In this document: piece after piece, positions 35,557 through 44,791 of the stretch
Numbering within the stretch: the stretch's first letter is position 1
Layout: every line of letters begins with the position of its first letter
NCBI RefSeq assembly: GCF_028473665.1
Contig: NZ_CP098774.1
Span: 4,335,501 to 4,399,500 of the forward strand
Reading direction: 5' to 3'
Length of the DNA: 64,000 nucleotides
DNA from: Sphingomonas sp. QA11
Lineage (GTDB): Bacteria; Pseudomonadota; Alphaproteobacteria; Sphingomonadales; Sphingomonadaceae
Notes under the pieces: generated by a model
Seen by the model: the letters and a program-made list of their open reading frames with translations, nothing else
Told to the model about the DNA's origin: nothing
Databases searched by the model: none
Translations under genes and position numbers: made by a program

Positions 35557-36500
35557 GATACCTTCCGCTGCCGCCGGCTCCGGGCGGCGCCGACCCGGAC
35601 GATACGGACCACGGCCTGTTTCTTCGTGCCCAACCGAAGCTCGGCGGCGTCGAACAGCCGGTCGACCACATAGAAGCGGCCGGTCATCCGGTAGTTGACG
35701 AGCTGCGCATCGCCCCTGTCGCCGATGACGAACAGCGGCGGCGCCTCGCCGACGCCGACGCTCGCCGGGAATTCGACGAACGTCTGCCGCCCGTCGTCGA
35801 ATGCACGCAGCGGCCGCCAGGCAGGCCTGTCGCCGGTCACCGCATAGCCGAAGTTCAGCTGCTCGACAGCGAGGCCCGAAGCGACCGGCCTTGCCGCTTC
35901 CGCCGACGCCTGCTGGCGGCGGATCGCGATCATCTCGTCCTGCGGATAGGTCCAGGACAAGGCGGCCATGGCGGTGGCCGGCGTGCTGTCGAGCTGCAGA
36001 TGATAGGCGCGCCGATCGGTCGTGATGACGAGGTTGGTCGAGAGCCCGGCGGCGAACGGCTTCACGAGGATATGGACGCGCCTGCTCTCGCCGGAACCGC
36101 TGGTCGTGTCGCCGAGGGTCCAGCGCGCCGTGTCGCCCGCCGCCACCGAGACGATCGCCTCTCCGGGCTGTAGGGCGATGTCGCTGACCCGCTCGGGCGC
36201 GGCGAACAGGCGGTACAGGACGCCCTCGCCATAGGGGTAGACCTGCACGGCGTTGACGAAGGCCGGGGCCGCAGGCTCCTGGGTCGCTTTCGCATTCGCC
36301 GTGCGAACCCGAAGCTCGGCCGGCGACGGCTTGTGGTGACGGGGCGCCACGGGAGGCACTACCGACGGGGCAGCGATGGTAGTCGCGACCGGCGGCGAGC
36401 TGGGACTCGCCGTGGCGGCCTGAAGCGGCTGGGGCGGCGAGGTTTGCGCGAAAGCGGGCACAGCGACGAGCGCGCTCGTCGCAAGCAGGATGCGGTTCAT
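35553..36500 (-). CDS. trbG: conjugal transfer protein TrbG (VirB9-like)
   Basis: The 315-residue protein starts with a signal peptide (MNRILLATSALVAVPAFAQ). A Pro/Ala-rich spacer precedes the VirB9/CagX domain: NAVQVYPYGEGVLYRLFAAPERVSDIALQPGEAI and, near the end, RPLRAFDDGRQTFVEFPASVGVGEAPPLFVIGDRGDAQLVNYRMTGRFYVVDRLFDAAELR (key residues are the F-DDG-T and the Y-V-VD-LF patch). It forms the outer-membrane complex with TrbI. ATGA overlaps join it to trbF and trbI. Confidence 0.93.
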   Translation of the reverse strand: MNRILLATSALVAVPAFAQTSPPQPLQAATASPSSPPVATTIAAPSVVPPVAPRHHKPSPAELRVRTANAKATQEPAAPAFVNAVQVYPYGEGVLYRLFAAPERVSDIALQPGEAIVSVAAGDTARWTLGDTTSGSGESRRVHILVKPFAAGLSTNLVITTDRRAYHLQLDSTPATAMAALSWTYPQDEMIAIRRQQASAEAARPVASGLAVEQLNFGYAVTGDRPAWRPLRAFDDGRQTFVEFPASVGVGEAPPLFVIGDRGDAQLVNYRMTGRFYVVDRLFDAAELRLGTKKQAVVRIVRVGAARSRRQRKVS

Positions 36501-37303
36501 GGGCGGTTCTCCAGTTGGGCTTGGGAGGGCTGGCCGAGGCGGGGATCGAGTGGCGATCCGCTGGGCACGCCGGGATCCGGCACGGGCGTCAGCGCCGTGC
36601 CCGACGCATGGTCGGCAGGCGTCTCGAGCTCGCGGCTCCAGTCGATCGCATCGACATAGAGGCCGAGCGGGTTCCTGCGCAGCGTCTCAGCGTCGCGCGG
36701 CGGCTTGAGCAGGACCGTGACGATCGCGGTCCAGCGCGACGTGCCCGCGAGGCTCCCGCGGTCATAGGCGCGCTCGGCCCATTTCACCTGGAAGCTCGTC
36801 GCGGATGCGCGGACCACGCTGGTCACCTGGACCGAGACGGTCTTGTCGCCGACATCCGCGAACGGGTTCGCCGAGCGGGCATATTCGCCCAGGAAGATGG
36901 CGCCGCGCTTCGAGGCGAAGTCATAGGCCTGGAGCCAGTTCTCCCGCATCAGCACCGCGTCCAGCGACCGGCCCCGGATGTCGGTGACGAAGCGCGCGAG
37001 GAACCAGGCGAGTTGGGGATCGGTCGGCCGGTATTCGGCGGCGGCGGGGGACACTGCCTGTGCCTGGCCGAGGCTGTCGACCGCGACGACATAGGGGACG
37101 ACGCGGCTCTGCATCGACTGCCAGACCAGCGCGCCCGACAGGCCGGTGGTGAGCGCCAGCCCCCCGAATGCCATCAGCCGCCAGTTGCTCGCCTGGGCCC
37201 GGGCGGAGCCGATCCGCTCGTCCCAGAGCTGGCCCGCGCGGCGGTACGGTGTCTCGGGTTCGTCCGTGCGCCCGTAGCGCTGGACGGCACGTTTGAAGCG
37301 CAT
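36497..37303 (-). CDS. trbF: conjugal transfer protein TrbF (VirB8-like)
   Basis: The start is the ATG giving MRFKRAVQRYGRTDEPETPY, overlapping the trbL stop (TGATG); sequence further upstream belongs to another frame of trbL. The 268-residue protein has one membrane helix (about 43-63) and a periplasmic VirB8 domain with VVAVDSLGQAQAV, PQLAWFLARFVTDIRGRS and SFQVKWAERAYDRG. It is an inner-membrane assembly factor of the secretion channel. Confidence 0.92.
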   Translation of the reverse strand: MRFKRAVQRYGRTDEPETPYRRAGQLWDERIGSARAQASNWRLMAFGGLALTTGLSGALVWQSMQSRVVPYVVAVDSLGQAQAVSPAAAEYRPTDPQLAWFLARFVTDIRGRSLDAVLMRENWLQAYDFASKRGAIFLGEYARSANPFADVGDKTVSVQVTSVVRASATSFQVKWAERAYDRGSLAGTSRWTAIVTVLLKPPRDAETLRRNPLGLYVDAIDWSRELETPADHASGTALTPVPDPGVPSGSPLDPRLGQPSQAQLENRP

Positions 37304-38607
37304 CAGTCCTTCTCCTTGATGTCGGGGGTCGCGCCGCCGCCGCCGCGATCCGAACCCTGGAAGGCGTGGATCGCCGCTTGGCGATGGTGACGGCGGGATT
37401 GCGTGTTCTGGAGGTCGCGCGCCCAACCCGGCATGGCGTTAGACGCAGGAGCGGACGCTCCCCCGGGGTTGGACTGCGCGCCCGTCGTGCCGGCATTCCA
37501 GGCGGCGCGCTGGCCGTCGGCTGCCGCCGCGCGGAGCCCGAGCCCGCCGCCCATGCGCTGCGCGAGCGCGCCGCAGGCGGCGGTCGCGACACCGCCCATG
37601 CCGGCTGCGACCGATTTCGAGCCGGAAGCCTCCTGGCCGAGCTTGTACGCGGTCGAGGCTCCCGACCCCATCGAGGTGCCGGCGCGGATCGCGCCGAGCC
37701 CTGCACCGGCAAGCCCCTTCGCCGCAGCCATGCCCGCGCCGCCGGCGACCGCGAAGCCGCCCGCCGCAAGCGCCGTGGTCGCGACCGCCGAGCCGGCGCC
37801 GAGTTGCGGCGCGCCGGAGACGAGCCCGGAGGCGATGCCCGGCCCGAAGATGCCGAGGCCGAACAATGCGAGGCTGGCGAGCACGAGGCTCATCGCCTGG
37901 CCGATATCGGGCTCCTTGCCCTGGAGCGCCGAGGCGAACTCGGTGAAGAAGCCCGAGCCGATGCCGACGATCACCGCCAGCACCATCACCTTGATGCCCG
38001 AGGAGATGACGTTGCCGAACACGCGCTCGGCCAGGAAGCTGGTGCGGTTCCACAGCGCGAACGGCACGAGGATGAACCCAGCGAGCGTCGTCAGCTTGAA
38101 CTCGAGGATGCAGACGAACATCTGCACGGCGAGGATGAAGAAGGCGACGATCACGATCACCCAGGCGATCAGGAGCACCATGATCGTCATGAAGTTCTCG
38201 AAGAAGGTCGTGAAGCCGAGCAGGTCGCTGGCCTGGTCGAGCAATGGCCAGGCGGCCTGGAAGCCGGTGCCCGCGAGGCGGCCCGGGCGGAGCAGGTCGT
38301 CGGCCGAGAGCGTGCCCCCGCCGGCGGTCAGGCCTGCCTGCGCAAAGGAGCGGAAGATGATGTCGGCGAGCGTCGAGAAGCGATTCAGGATCAGCGCGAA
38401 TACGCCGATATAGAGGATCTTCTTCAGGAAGCGGCCGATCATGTCGTCCTCGCCACCCATCGCCCAGAACAGGCCGGCGAGGGTGATATCGATGCCGATC
38501 AGCACGGATGTCAGGAAGCCGACATCGGGCCCGAGCAGGCCGAACCCGCTATCTATGTAGCGGATGAAGTCGGCCATGAACCGGTCGATCACGTTAAGGT
38601 CGTTCAC
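37303..38607 (-). CDS. trbL: conjugal transfer protein TrbL (VirB6-like)
   Basis: The 434-residue polytopic inner-membrane protein starts at a GTG (MNDLNVIDRFMADFIRYIDSGFGLLG). It has at least six hydrophobic segments and a Gly/Ala-rich cytoplasmic tail, as in TrbL/VirB6. The GTG abuts the end of a group II intron inserted in the opposite direction. The native leader (AAGGAAGAACCC) is now 2.3 kb away. Translation must rely on a weaker AGGA ten bases upstream, supplied by the complement of the intron's first bases, so expression may be reduced. Confidence 0.93.
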   Translation of the reverse strand: MNDLNVIDRFMADFIRYIDSGFGLLGPDVGFLTSVLIGIDITLAGLFWAMGGEDDMIGRFLKKILYIGVFALILNRFSTLADIIFRSFAQAGLTAGGGTLSADDLLRPGRLAGTGFQAAWPLLDQASDLLGFTTFFENFMTIMVLLIAWVIVIVAFFILAVQMFVCILEFKLTTLAGFILVPFALWNRTSFLAERVFGNVISSGIKVMVLAVIVGIGSGFFTEFASALQGKEPDIGQAMSLVLASLALFGLGIFGPGIASGLVSGAPQLGAGSAVATTALAAGGFAVAGGAGMAAAKGLAGAGLGAIRAGTSMGSGASTAYKLGQEASGSKSVAAGMGGVATAACGALAQRMGGGLGLRAAAADGQRAAWNAGTTGAQSNPGGASAPASNAMPGWARDLQNTQSRRHHRQAAIHAFQGSDRGGGGATPDIKEKD

Positions 38608-39244
38608 GTGCGTCAGGTCCTAATCAAAGAAAGGAGTGCTTTGATTTTATTGCTGTTTTTGATCTCGCAGGGTGCAAGGCCCTGCGCACCGTGTGACGCA
38701 ACATGCGGTGACGAGCGGTGGGTGAGTCGCGCCGGGTGCTTCCGGTGAGGCGTAAATCAGCAGAACCCATAAAAGTCGGGCAGACGGGGACTTCCGACCC
38801 TGTGGCTGGCCCGGCGAGCGAGCTTGCCATGGCAAGGGAAACCGAACCGATGGTGGAAGCCCCGGCAGACTTGAACATCCGCCAACTCGGAAGTGGGCGG
38901 GTCGATCTGCGGCGCGAGCGGCAGATCGGCGGAGCGTTGGTCCGTGGTGTGGATGCACGGACTGGGGGTGCGCGGCGTGCCGCGCGCCAGCCTCGACACA
39001 AGCTTGCGGTGTGCCGTGGCCCGAATCCGCACGGGGTAGAGTCGGTGCCTAAAGCAGGCGAGAGATCAATTACGGAACCTGAGAACCCTGCCATCGCTCC
39101 CGGCGTCTCCAAACGTCGGGTGACTGAAGCGACCAGCGATCGCGGTGATGGGGGGCGGAGCCTTCGTAGTAGTCCGAGGACGGGAAAGCCGTCCACATGG
39201 CGAAGGGAGGCAGTGGATGCAGCGAGCAGGCAGGAGGCGGACCT

Positions 39245-40771
39245 ATGTCCGATGGGGTGAATACCTCGTTCGTCCTCGACATGCAGCGCAAACTGTATCG
39301 GTGGAGTCACGAAGACCCTGACAAGGTCTTCGCTGATCTGTTCAATATCGTATGCGACCGCAGAATATTGACCGCAGCTTGGGAAAAGCTTGTCCGCAAC
39401 AGCGGCAGCAAGACACCGGGCACGGACGGTATGACGCGGCGCAAGGTCGAGGAGCGTCCGGGTGGCGCGGCAGCGCTGATCGAAGAAGTTCGTGAGGCGC
39501 TTCGCAACGGAACCTATCAACCGCAACCGGTCAGGCAACGGCTCATCCCGAAGCCAGGCAAGCCGGGGAAGTTCCGCCCGCTCGGCATTCCAACGCTCAT
39601 CGACCGTCTGGTACAAATGGCTTTGAAGCTGGTCTTGGAGCCCATCTTCGAGACGGATTTTTATCCGACCTCGTATGGGTTCCGCATAGGCCGGAGCACC
39701 CACGACGCACTCGAAAGGATCGTGAAGGTCCTTCACCCGACGAAGCGCGGACCTTCGGTCTACGCTTATGTCATTGAGGGCGACATCAAGGGATGCTTTG
39801 ACGCCATCGATCATCATGTCATGATGGAACGGGTGCGAAAACGCATCGGCGACCGCAAGGTGCTGAGGCTGATCCTCGCGTTCCTGAAGGCCGGCGTGAT
39901 GGTCGAGGGAACCGTTCGTCACCCCGTTACCGGGTCGCCGCAAGGCGGTATCATCTCGCCAATGCTGTCGAATATCTACCTGACGGCACTCGATGAGCGA
40001 TACGGGCGATGGTCCCAGTGCCCTCGCGAACCATATATCAATGCCGCTGCCCGCCGGGTCAAAGACCATAAGCGGCGCAGGACGGTGTTCTATATGGTCA
40101 GATACGCGGACGACTTCGTCGTCCTCGTGGATGGCACGAGGGAGCAGGCGGAAGCGGAAAAGCGCGCGCTGGCGGAGTTCCTGAAAACGGAGCTTCGCAT
40201 GGAGCTGTCGGTCGAAAAGACCAAGATCACCGACGTCCGGGAAGGCTTCGACTTCCTCGGATATCGGGTGGCGCAGACCAGAGCCCGCAACACGGGTCGC
40301 CGTGTCGGCAACCTCTTCATCCCGAGGGGCAAGCTGAACGACCTGCGCCACAAGATCAAGGTCCTGGTGAAGCGAACTTCCACCGGGAGTATGCTCACCA
40401 CCCTGATCGACAAGCTCAACCCGATCCTGCTGGGTTGGCGGAATTACTACCGATACGCCACTGGCGCATATCGGGCGTTCCACCAACTCGACTTCTGGAT
40501 TTGGGAGCGCGTTGGGCGCTGGTTGAGAAAGAAGCACGGAGATGCGTCGTGGCCTGTGGTTCGGCGCAGCTATCATCACAGCGCACCGGGAAAACGGCGG
40601 CAATGGACCGAGGGCGCGATACGCCTGCGGTTCCTCACCGAAGGGAATACCCGTCGCTACCCGGCCCAGCTTATTACGAAACCGAACGGATGGGATGCGC
40701 CCCGTGAAGCCCGGCACCGCGCAAGCACGCGGAGCTTCTGGGATGCGTTCCACAGCCTCAGACATATCTGA
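39245..40771 (+). CDS. ltrA: group II intron reverse transcriptase/maturase
   Basis: The start is the ATG giving MSDGVNTSFVLDMQRKLYRW, preceded by GGAGGCGG; an ATG 48 bp upstream is possible. The 508-residue protein has RT motifs in order: RPLGIPTLIDRLVQMAL, YGFRIGRSTHDAL, GDIKGCFDAIDHHVM, SPQGGIISPMLSNIYL and YADDFVVL (YADD at 287-290). Next come the thumb/maturase region FLGYRVAQTRA and GWRNYYRYATGAYRAF. There is no C-terminal HNH zinc motif, so it is an endonuclease-minus type that probably uses replication-fork primers. It appears intact. Confidence 0.95.
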   Translation: MSDGVNTSFVLDMQRKLYRWSHEDPDKVFADLFNIVCDRRILTAAWEKLVRNSGSKTPGTDGMTRRKVEERPGGAAALIEEVREALRNGTYQPQPVRQRLIPKPGKPGKFRPLGIPTLIDRLVQMALKLVLEPIFETDFYPTSYGFRIGRSTHDALERIVKVLHPTKRGPSVYAYVIEGDIKGCFDAIDHHVMMERVRKRIGDRKVLRLILAFLKAGVMVEGTVRHPVTGSPQGGIISPMLSNIYLTALDERYGRWSQCPREPYINAAARRVKDHKRRRTVFYMVRYADDFVVLVDGTREQAEAEKRALAEFLKTELRMELSVEKTKITDVREGFDFLGYRVAQTRARNTGRRVGNLFIPRGKLNDLRHKIKVLVKRTSTGSMLTTLIDKLNPILLGWRNYYRYATGAYRAFHQLDFWIWERVGRWLRKKHGDASWPVVRRSYHHSAPGKRRQWTEGAIRLRFLTEGNTRRYPAQLITKPNGWDAPREARHRASTRSFWDAFHSLRHI

Positions 40772-40807
40772 GGCCCACCCCTGCCCGGTCGTCCGTGCAG
40801 GCATGGA

Positions 40808-40841
40808 GAGCCGGATGCGAGGAAACCCGCACGTCCGGTTC
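40808..40841 (+). ncRNA. group II intron domain V
   Basis: The 34-nt hairpin pairs GAGCCGGA with TCCGGTTC and TGCG with CGCA around an internal bulge and a purine-rich loop. It carries the AGC catalytic triad at its 5' base (809-811), as in bacterial group II introns. Confidence 0.85.
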
Positions 40842-40925
40842 GGAGGAGAGTATGGAGAAACTTGTCTCCGAGAGGGGATGTAGCGTTCCATACTTATCCT
40901 ACGGGTTCTTCCTTGGATCTGGGTG

Positions 40926-40968
40926 CCGCGGGGCCCGGCCAGGGGGAGCGGGTGGCTGGGCCCCGCGG
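40926..40968. promoter_or_regulatory. GC-rich inverted repeat between trbJ and the trbL leader
   Basis: CCGCGGGGCCC (40926-40936) and GGGCCCCGCGG (40958-40968) are exact reverse complements with a 21-nt centre. It lies in the 113-bp gap after trbJ, before the intron insertion point. It may be an attenuator or mRNA stabiliser. This is the place where trbK is found in many trb operons, but no trbK frame is seen. Confidence 0.4.
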
Positions 40969-41015
40969 GCTGCGACCGCGTCGGCAGAGGGCTCGTTCCG
41001 CCGCGGCCGGTCTCG

Positions 41016-41756
41016 CTATCGCTGGGGCGTGTAGGCAGTGCCGCTTCCGAGGAACCTGCGCGTCGCGGCGCGCGACGCCTCGGACTCGGTCAGCTGGCGC
41101 TGCTTCTCGAGCGCGTCGGCGCGGAACTGCGCGGCCATCATCTGCTGGAGGGCCATGCCCTGCTTGGCGGTGAACGCGAGCAGCTGGTTGGTCGCCTGGC
41201 CGATAGCGAGCGCGCCTTCCGCGCCCTGGCTGCGCGCCGCGATCTCGGCCAGCGCCTCGGCATCCTCGCGCGCCTGCTGAACGATCCCGCTCTGGACGGT
41301 GATCGTCCGGCGCAGGGCGTCGGTGCTCGCGTCGTAGCGCTCCCGGGCCGCCTGCAGCCGCTGGTCGCGCGTCGAGGCGGGATCGAAGCTGCGCGGATAG
41401 AGCGCCTTCAGCCTGGCCTCGAGCTGGTCCACCTCGAAGTCGACGCTCTGGGCCTGCTTCATCAGCCGGTCGATGCCGTCGAGCTTGTCGAGCAGCGCCT
41501 GGAGCTGCGGAAAGGCGATGCCCTTCAGGTTCCTGTCCAGCCGGAGCAGCATCTGCGCCTCGTTCTGGAGCGACTGGATCTGGTTGTTGACCTGCTGGAG
41601 CGTGCGCGCCGCGGTCAAGACGGTCTGGCTGTAGTTGGTGGGGTCGAACACCGTGATCTGCGCGTGTGCGCTGGTAGCGAAGCCCATCGTCAGCGAGCCC
41701 AGGGCACCGAGGCCCAGCGCCGTCGCGATCAGGTTCTTGCGGGTGAGGATACGCAT
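41016..41756 (-). CDS. trbJ: conjugal transfer protein TrbJ (VirB5-like)
   Basis: The start is the ATG giving MRILTRKNLIATALGLGALG; a much longer open frame upstream is only a shadow of trbE. The 246-residue protein has a signal peptide cut near SAHAQ, then VFDPTNYSQTVLTAARTLQQVNNQIQSLQNEAQMLL, the typical opening of TrbJ, and is almost wholly helical. It is a minor pilus or adhesin-type component. It begins 5 bp after trbE. Confidence 0.92.
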   Translation of the reverse strand: MRILTRKNLIATALGLGALGSLTMGFATSAHAQITVFDPTNYSQTVLTAARTLQQVNNQIQSLQNEAQMLLRLDRNLKGIAFPQLQALLDKLDGIDRLMKQAQSVDFEVDQLEARLKALYPRSFDPASTRDQRLQAARERYDASTDALRRTITVQSGIVQQAREDAEALAEIAARSQGAEGALAIGQATNQLLAFTAKQGMALQQMMAAQFRADALEKQRQLTESEASRAATRRFLGSGTAYTPQR

Positions 41757-41761
41757 CACTT

Positions 41762-44200
41762 CTACTCCTTCGCTTGGGGATCCGGGAATTGGGCGAGCAG
41801 CGCCGCGGCCCAGTCGAGCCCGGCGTCCTCCAGGAAGCGCGCGGCGAATCCGGCCGGGCCGTGCGCGGCGAGCAGCGCGTCGATGCGCGCCTGGGTGGCG
41901 GGATCGGAGGCGCCGCACAGCGCGAGCGCGATGGGCCCGAGGCCCAGCTCGAAGAGGCGGTTGCCGGCGGCGGACTGGAGGTAATAATGCCGCTTGGGCG
42001 TCGCGCGGCTGACGAGCTCGATCTGCCGGTCGTTGAGCCCGAACCTCTGATAGGCCGCGCGCCCCTGCGGCTCGATCGCCGCGGCATTGGGAAGCAGGAT
42101 GCGCTGGGGGCAGCTCTCGATGATGGCGGGTGCGATGCCGCTGTCGGCAATGTCGGCGAGGCTCTGGCTCGCGAAGATCACCGCGACATTCTTCTTGCGC
42201 AGCGTCTTCAGCCACTCGCGGATGCGCGCGGCGAACAGCGGGTGGTCGAGGAACTTCCAGGCCTCGTCGAGGATCAGCAATGTCGGGCGTCCGGTGAACC
42301 GCGCCTCGAGCCGGTGGAAGAGATAGGTCAGGACGGGCGCGACCACGCTGCCGGCGCCCATGAGTGCCTCGGTCTCGAAGCACTGGACGTCCGCCATGCG
42401 CAGATCGTCTTCGGCCGCGTCGAGCAGCCGGCCGAACGGGCCTTCGAGCGTATAGGGCGCGAGCGCCGAGCGGAGCGCCATCGACTGGAGCAGCAGCGAG
42501 AGGCCAGTGAGCGTCCGCTCCTCGATCGGCGCGCTCGCCAGACTGGTCAGCGCCGACCAGACGGCTTCCTTCACCTCCGGCGTGACCACGACCTTCTCGT
42601 GCGCGAGCAGCGCGGCGATCCATTCTGCCGCCCAGGCACGCTCGCGGGCGTCGGCGATCCCGGCGAGCGGCTGGAACGCGATCGTATCGCCGGCGTCGCC
42701 GCCGAGCCCGAGGCCGTGATGCGCACCGCCCATCGCCAGCGTGGCCGCGCGCGCCGAGCGGCCCATGTCGAAGAGGTAGAGCTGGCTCCCCGGATAGCGG
42801 CGGAACTGGAGCGCGATCAGCGCGAGCAGGACCGACTTGCCGGCACCGGTCGGCCCGATGATCATCATGTGCCCGACATCGCCGACATGGGTCGACAGCC
42901 GGAACGGAGTCGAACCGCTGGTCTCGGCATGGAGGAGCGGCGGCCCGTCGAGGTGCCGGTTGCGCGCAGGTCCCGCCCAGACGCTCGACAGCGGCATCAG
43001 GTGCGCGAGATTGAGCGTATGGACGAGCGGCTGCCGGACATTGGCATAGGCCTGCCCGGGCAGGCTCGAGAGCCAGGTCTCGACCGCGTTCAGCCCCTCG
43101 CGGATGCAGGTGAAGCCGAGCCCGTTGACGATCCGCTCGACCGCGCGGACCTTGTCCTCGACGCGGGCCCGATCCTCGTCGGCGACGGTGATCGTCGTAG
43201 TGAGGTATCCGAAGGCGACATGGTCGCCGCCCAGCGCCTGGAGCGCGAGATCGGCGTCGGCGGTCTTGTTGTCGGCGTCGCTGTCGAGCAGCTGGACCGG
43301 CTGGTTGTAGATCACCTCGCGCAGCATCGCGGTGACCGACTTGCGCTTGTTGAACCATTGGCGGCGCAGCCGGGTCAGCGCCCTGGTAGCGTCGGTCTTG
43401 TCGAGCGCAATGAACCGTGTGACCCAGCGATAGCCGAAGTCCTGGTGGTTGAGCGCGTCGAGGATCCCGGGCCGGCTGAGGCCGGGGAAGCCGAGGATGG
43501 TCAGCGTGCGTAGGTGCAGTGACCCGAGCATCGGCTCGAGCCCGCCGGTCAGCGGTGTGTCGGCGAGCAGCCCGTCGAGATACATCGGCGTCTCGGGCAC
43601 GCGCACGCCGTGGCGTCGCGTCGAGATGGTGCCATGTAGGAATGCCAGCGTCTCCGCGTCGTCGAGCGCCGCGATCTCCGGCATGAAGCCCGAGAACAGG
43701 TCGAGCGCGCGATCGGTCTCCGCGACGAACCCGGCAAGCGCCTGGCGCCAGTCGCGACCCTGTGGCGCATCGGCACGCTCGACCAGCGCGCGGCCGGCGC
43801 TGTCCGCCTGGTCGGGCGGCGGCAGGAAGGTCAAGGTGAGATGGTAGCGGCTCTCGAAATGGGCGCCCGCCGCCTCGAACGAGGCGCGACGCTCCTCGTC
43901 GACGAGCCAGGACGCCGCGTCCGGGAAGCTGCTCGCCGGATAGCCCGGCGCCTCGCGGCGCTCGGCCTCGATGTGCAGCGCCCAGCCCGACCCGAAGCGC
44001 TTGAGCACATTGTTGGCGCGCGCGCAGGCGGAGACAAGCTCGGCCTCGGTCGCCGATTCGAGGTCGGGGCCACGGAAGCGCAGCGTGCGCTGGAAGCTGC
44101 CGTCCTTGTTGAGCACCACGCCGGGCGCGACCAGCGCGGCCCAGGGAAGGTGATCGGCCAGTCGGTCGGCGCGGCTGCGATATTCGCGCAGGTTCAGCAT
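41762..44200 (-). CDS. trbE: conjugal transfer ATPase TrbE (VirB4-like)
   Basis: The start is the ATG giving MLNLREYRSRADRLADHLPW; residues before it are in the trbD frame. The 812-residue ATPase powers substrate transfer and pilus assembly at the inner membrane. Walker A is IIGPTGAGKSVLLALIA (447-463) and Walker B is PTLLILDEAWKFLDHPLF, followed by VIFASQSLADIADSGIA. Length is normal. It starts 7 bp inside trbD. Confidence 0.95.
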   Translation of the reverse strand: MLNLREYRSRADRLADHLPWAALVAPGVVLNKDGSFQRTLRFRGPDLESATEAELVSACARANNVLKRFGSGWALHIEAERREAPGYPASSFPDAASWLVDEERRASFEAAGAHFESRYHLTLTFLPPPDQADSAGRALVERADAPQGRDWRQALAGFVAETDRALDLFSGFMPEIAALDDAETLAFLHGTISTRRHGVRVPETPMYLDGLLADTPLTGGLEPMLGSLHLRTLTILGFPGLSRPGILDALNHQDFGYRWVTRFIALDKTDATRALTRLRRQWFNKRKSVTAMLREVIYNQPVQLLDSDADNKTADADLALQALGGDHVAFGYLTTTITVADEDRARVEDKVRAVERIVNGLGFTCIREGLNAVETWLSSLPGQAYANVRQPLVHTLNLAHLMPLSSVWAGPARNRHLDGPPLLHAETSGSTPFRLSTHVGDVGHMMIIGPTGAGKSVLLALIALQFRRYPGSQLYLFDMGRSARAATLAMGGAHHGLGLGGDAGDTIAFQPLAGIADARERAWAAEWIAALLAHEKVVVTPEVKEAVWSALTSLASAPIEERTLTGLSLLLQSMALRSALAPYTLEGPFGRLLDAAEDDLRMADVQCFETEALMGAGSVVAPVLTYLFHRLEARFTGRPTLLILDEAWKFLDHPLFAARIREWLKTLRKKNVAVIFASQSLADIADSGIAPAIIESCPQRILLPNAAAIEPQGRAAYQRFGLNDRQIELVSRATPKRHYYLQSAAGNRLFELGLGPIALALCGASDPATQARIDALLAAHGPAGFAARFLEDAGLDWAAALLAQFPDPQAKE

Positions 44201-44466
44201 GCTAGATATCCCCGCTGCCGCAGGTGGCGCGCGAGCACCGCGGCGAAGTCCGGGTCGCGCTTCGCGGCGAACACGGCGATGGTGTGCCCGACCGCCCAGA
44301 CCAGCACGCCCGCGATCCATTGCTGGAGGCCCAGCCCCAGCGCGGCGGCGACGGTGCCGTTGACGATCGCGATGGCGCGCGGCGCGCCGCCGAGCAGGAT
44401 CGGCTCGGCGAGCGAACGGTGCAGCGGCGCCTCGAACCCGTCGAGATGCTGGCCATCACCGATCAT
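44194..44466 (-). CDS. trbD: conjugal transfer protein TrbD (VirB3-like)
   Basis: The 90-residue protein (MIGDGQHLDGFEAPLHRSLA to RQRGYLAC) has PILLGGAPRAIAIVNGTVAAALGL and a second hydrophobic stretch WIAGVLVWAVGHTIAVF, the VirB3/TrbD layout. ATGA overlap with trbC and a 7-bp overlap with trbE mark the operon. Confidence 0.92.
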   Translation of the reverse strand: MIGDGQHLDGFEAPLHRSLAEPILLGGAPRAIAIVNGTVAAALGLGLQQWIAGVLVWAVGHTIAVFAAKRDPDFAAVLARHLRQRGYLAC

Positions 44467-44789
44467 GCCAGCAGCGCCCCGCCGCCGAACGAGAAGAAGG
44501 ACAGGAAGAAGCTCGAGGCCGCAAAGGCGATCGACAGGCCGAAGACGATCTGGATGAGCCGGCGGAAACCGCCGGCCGTCTCGCCGAACGCCAGCGTCAG
44601 GCCGGTCACGATGATGATGATCACCGCGACGATCTTGGCGACTGGACCCTGGACCGACTCTAGCACCTGCTGGAGCGGCTCCTCCCACGGCATGCCGGTT
44701 CCGGAAGCCCAGGCCTGGCCGGCGGCGAGGACGGCGACTGCGGCGCCGGCCAGCAGGCGCGGCTTGGTGGGCAGGTCTATGGTCTTCAT
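44463..44789 (-). CDS. trbC: conjugal transfer pilin TrbC (VirB2-like)
   Basis: The 108-residue protein has a signal sequence (LLAGAAVAVLAAGQAWASG) and two membrane segments (IVAVIIIIVTGLTLAFG and IQIVFGLSIAFAASSFFLSFF) around a short polar loop GETAGGFRR, the TrbC/VirB2 pattern. It forms the pilus. It starts 2 bp after the trbB stop. Confidence 0.93.
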   Translation of the reverse strand: MKTIDLPTKPRLLAGAAVAVLAAGQAWASGTGMPWEEPLQQVLESVQGPVAKIVAVIIIIVTGLTLAFGETAGGFRRLIQIVFGLSIAFAASSFFLSFFSFGGGALLA

Positions 44790-44791
44790 GG

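Larger units (their letters stand above)
38608..40902 (+). mobile_element. group II intron, antisense in the trb operon
   Basis: The 5' end reads GTGCG, matching the GUGYG consensus, and the 3' end reads CCTAC, matching the AY rule. A domain V hairpin lies at 40808-40841 and a domain VI stem (AGTATGGA/TCCATACT) follows. A reverse transcriptase is encoded in the domain IV position. Joining the flanks across these boundaries restores AAGGA seven bases before the trbL GTG, which fixes the insertion point. A possible EBS1 (TTGAAC at 38871-38876) pairs at five of six positions with the 5' exon GTTCAC; this is tentative. Splicing cannot rescue trbL because the intron lies on the opposite strand. 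Confidence 0.88.

Noticed and set aside
38624-40891. 755-codon open frame antisense to the group II intron
   Set aside because: It covers the intron backwards, including its RNA domains, and has no recognisable domains.
41757-43358. Long upstream extension of trbJ
   Set aside because: The first 530 codons are an alternative frame of trbE; real TrbJ starts at its signal peptide at 41756.
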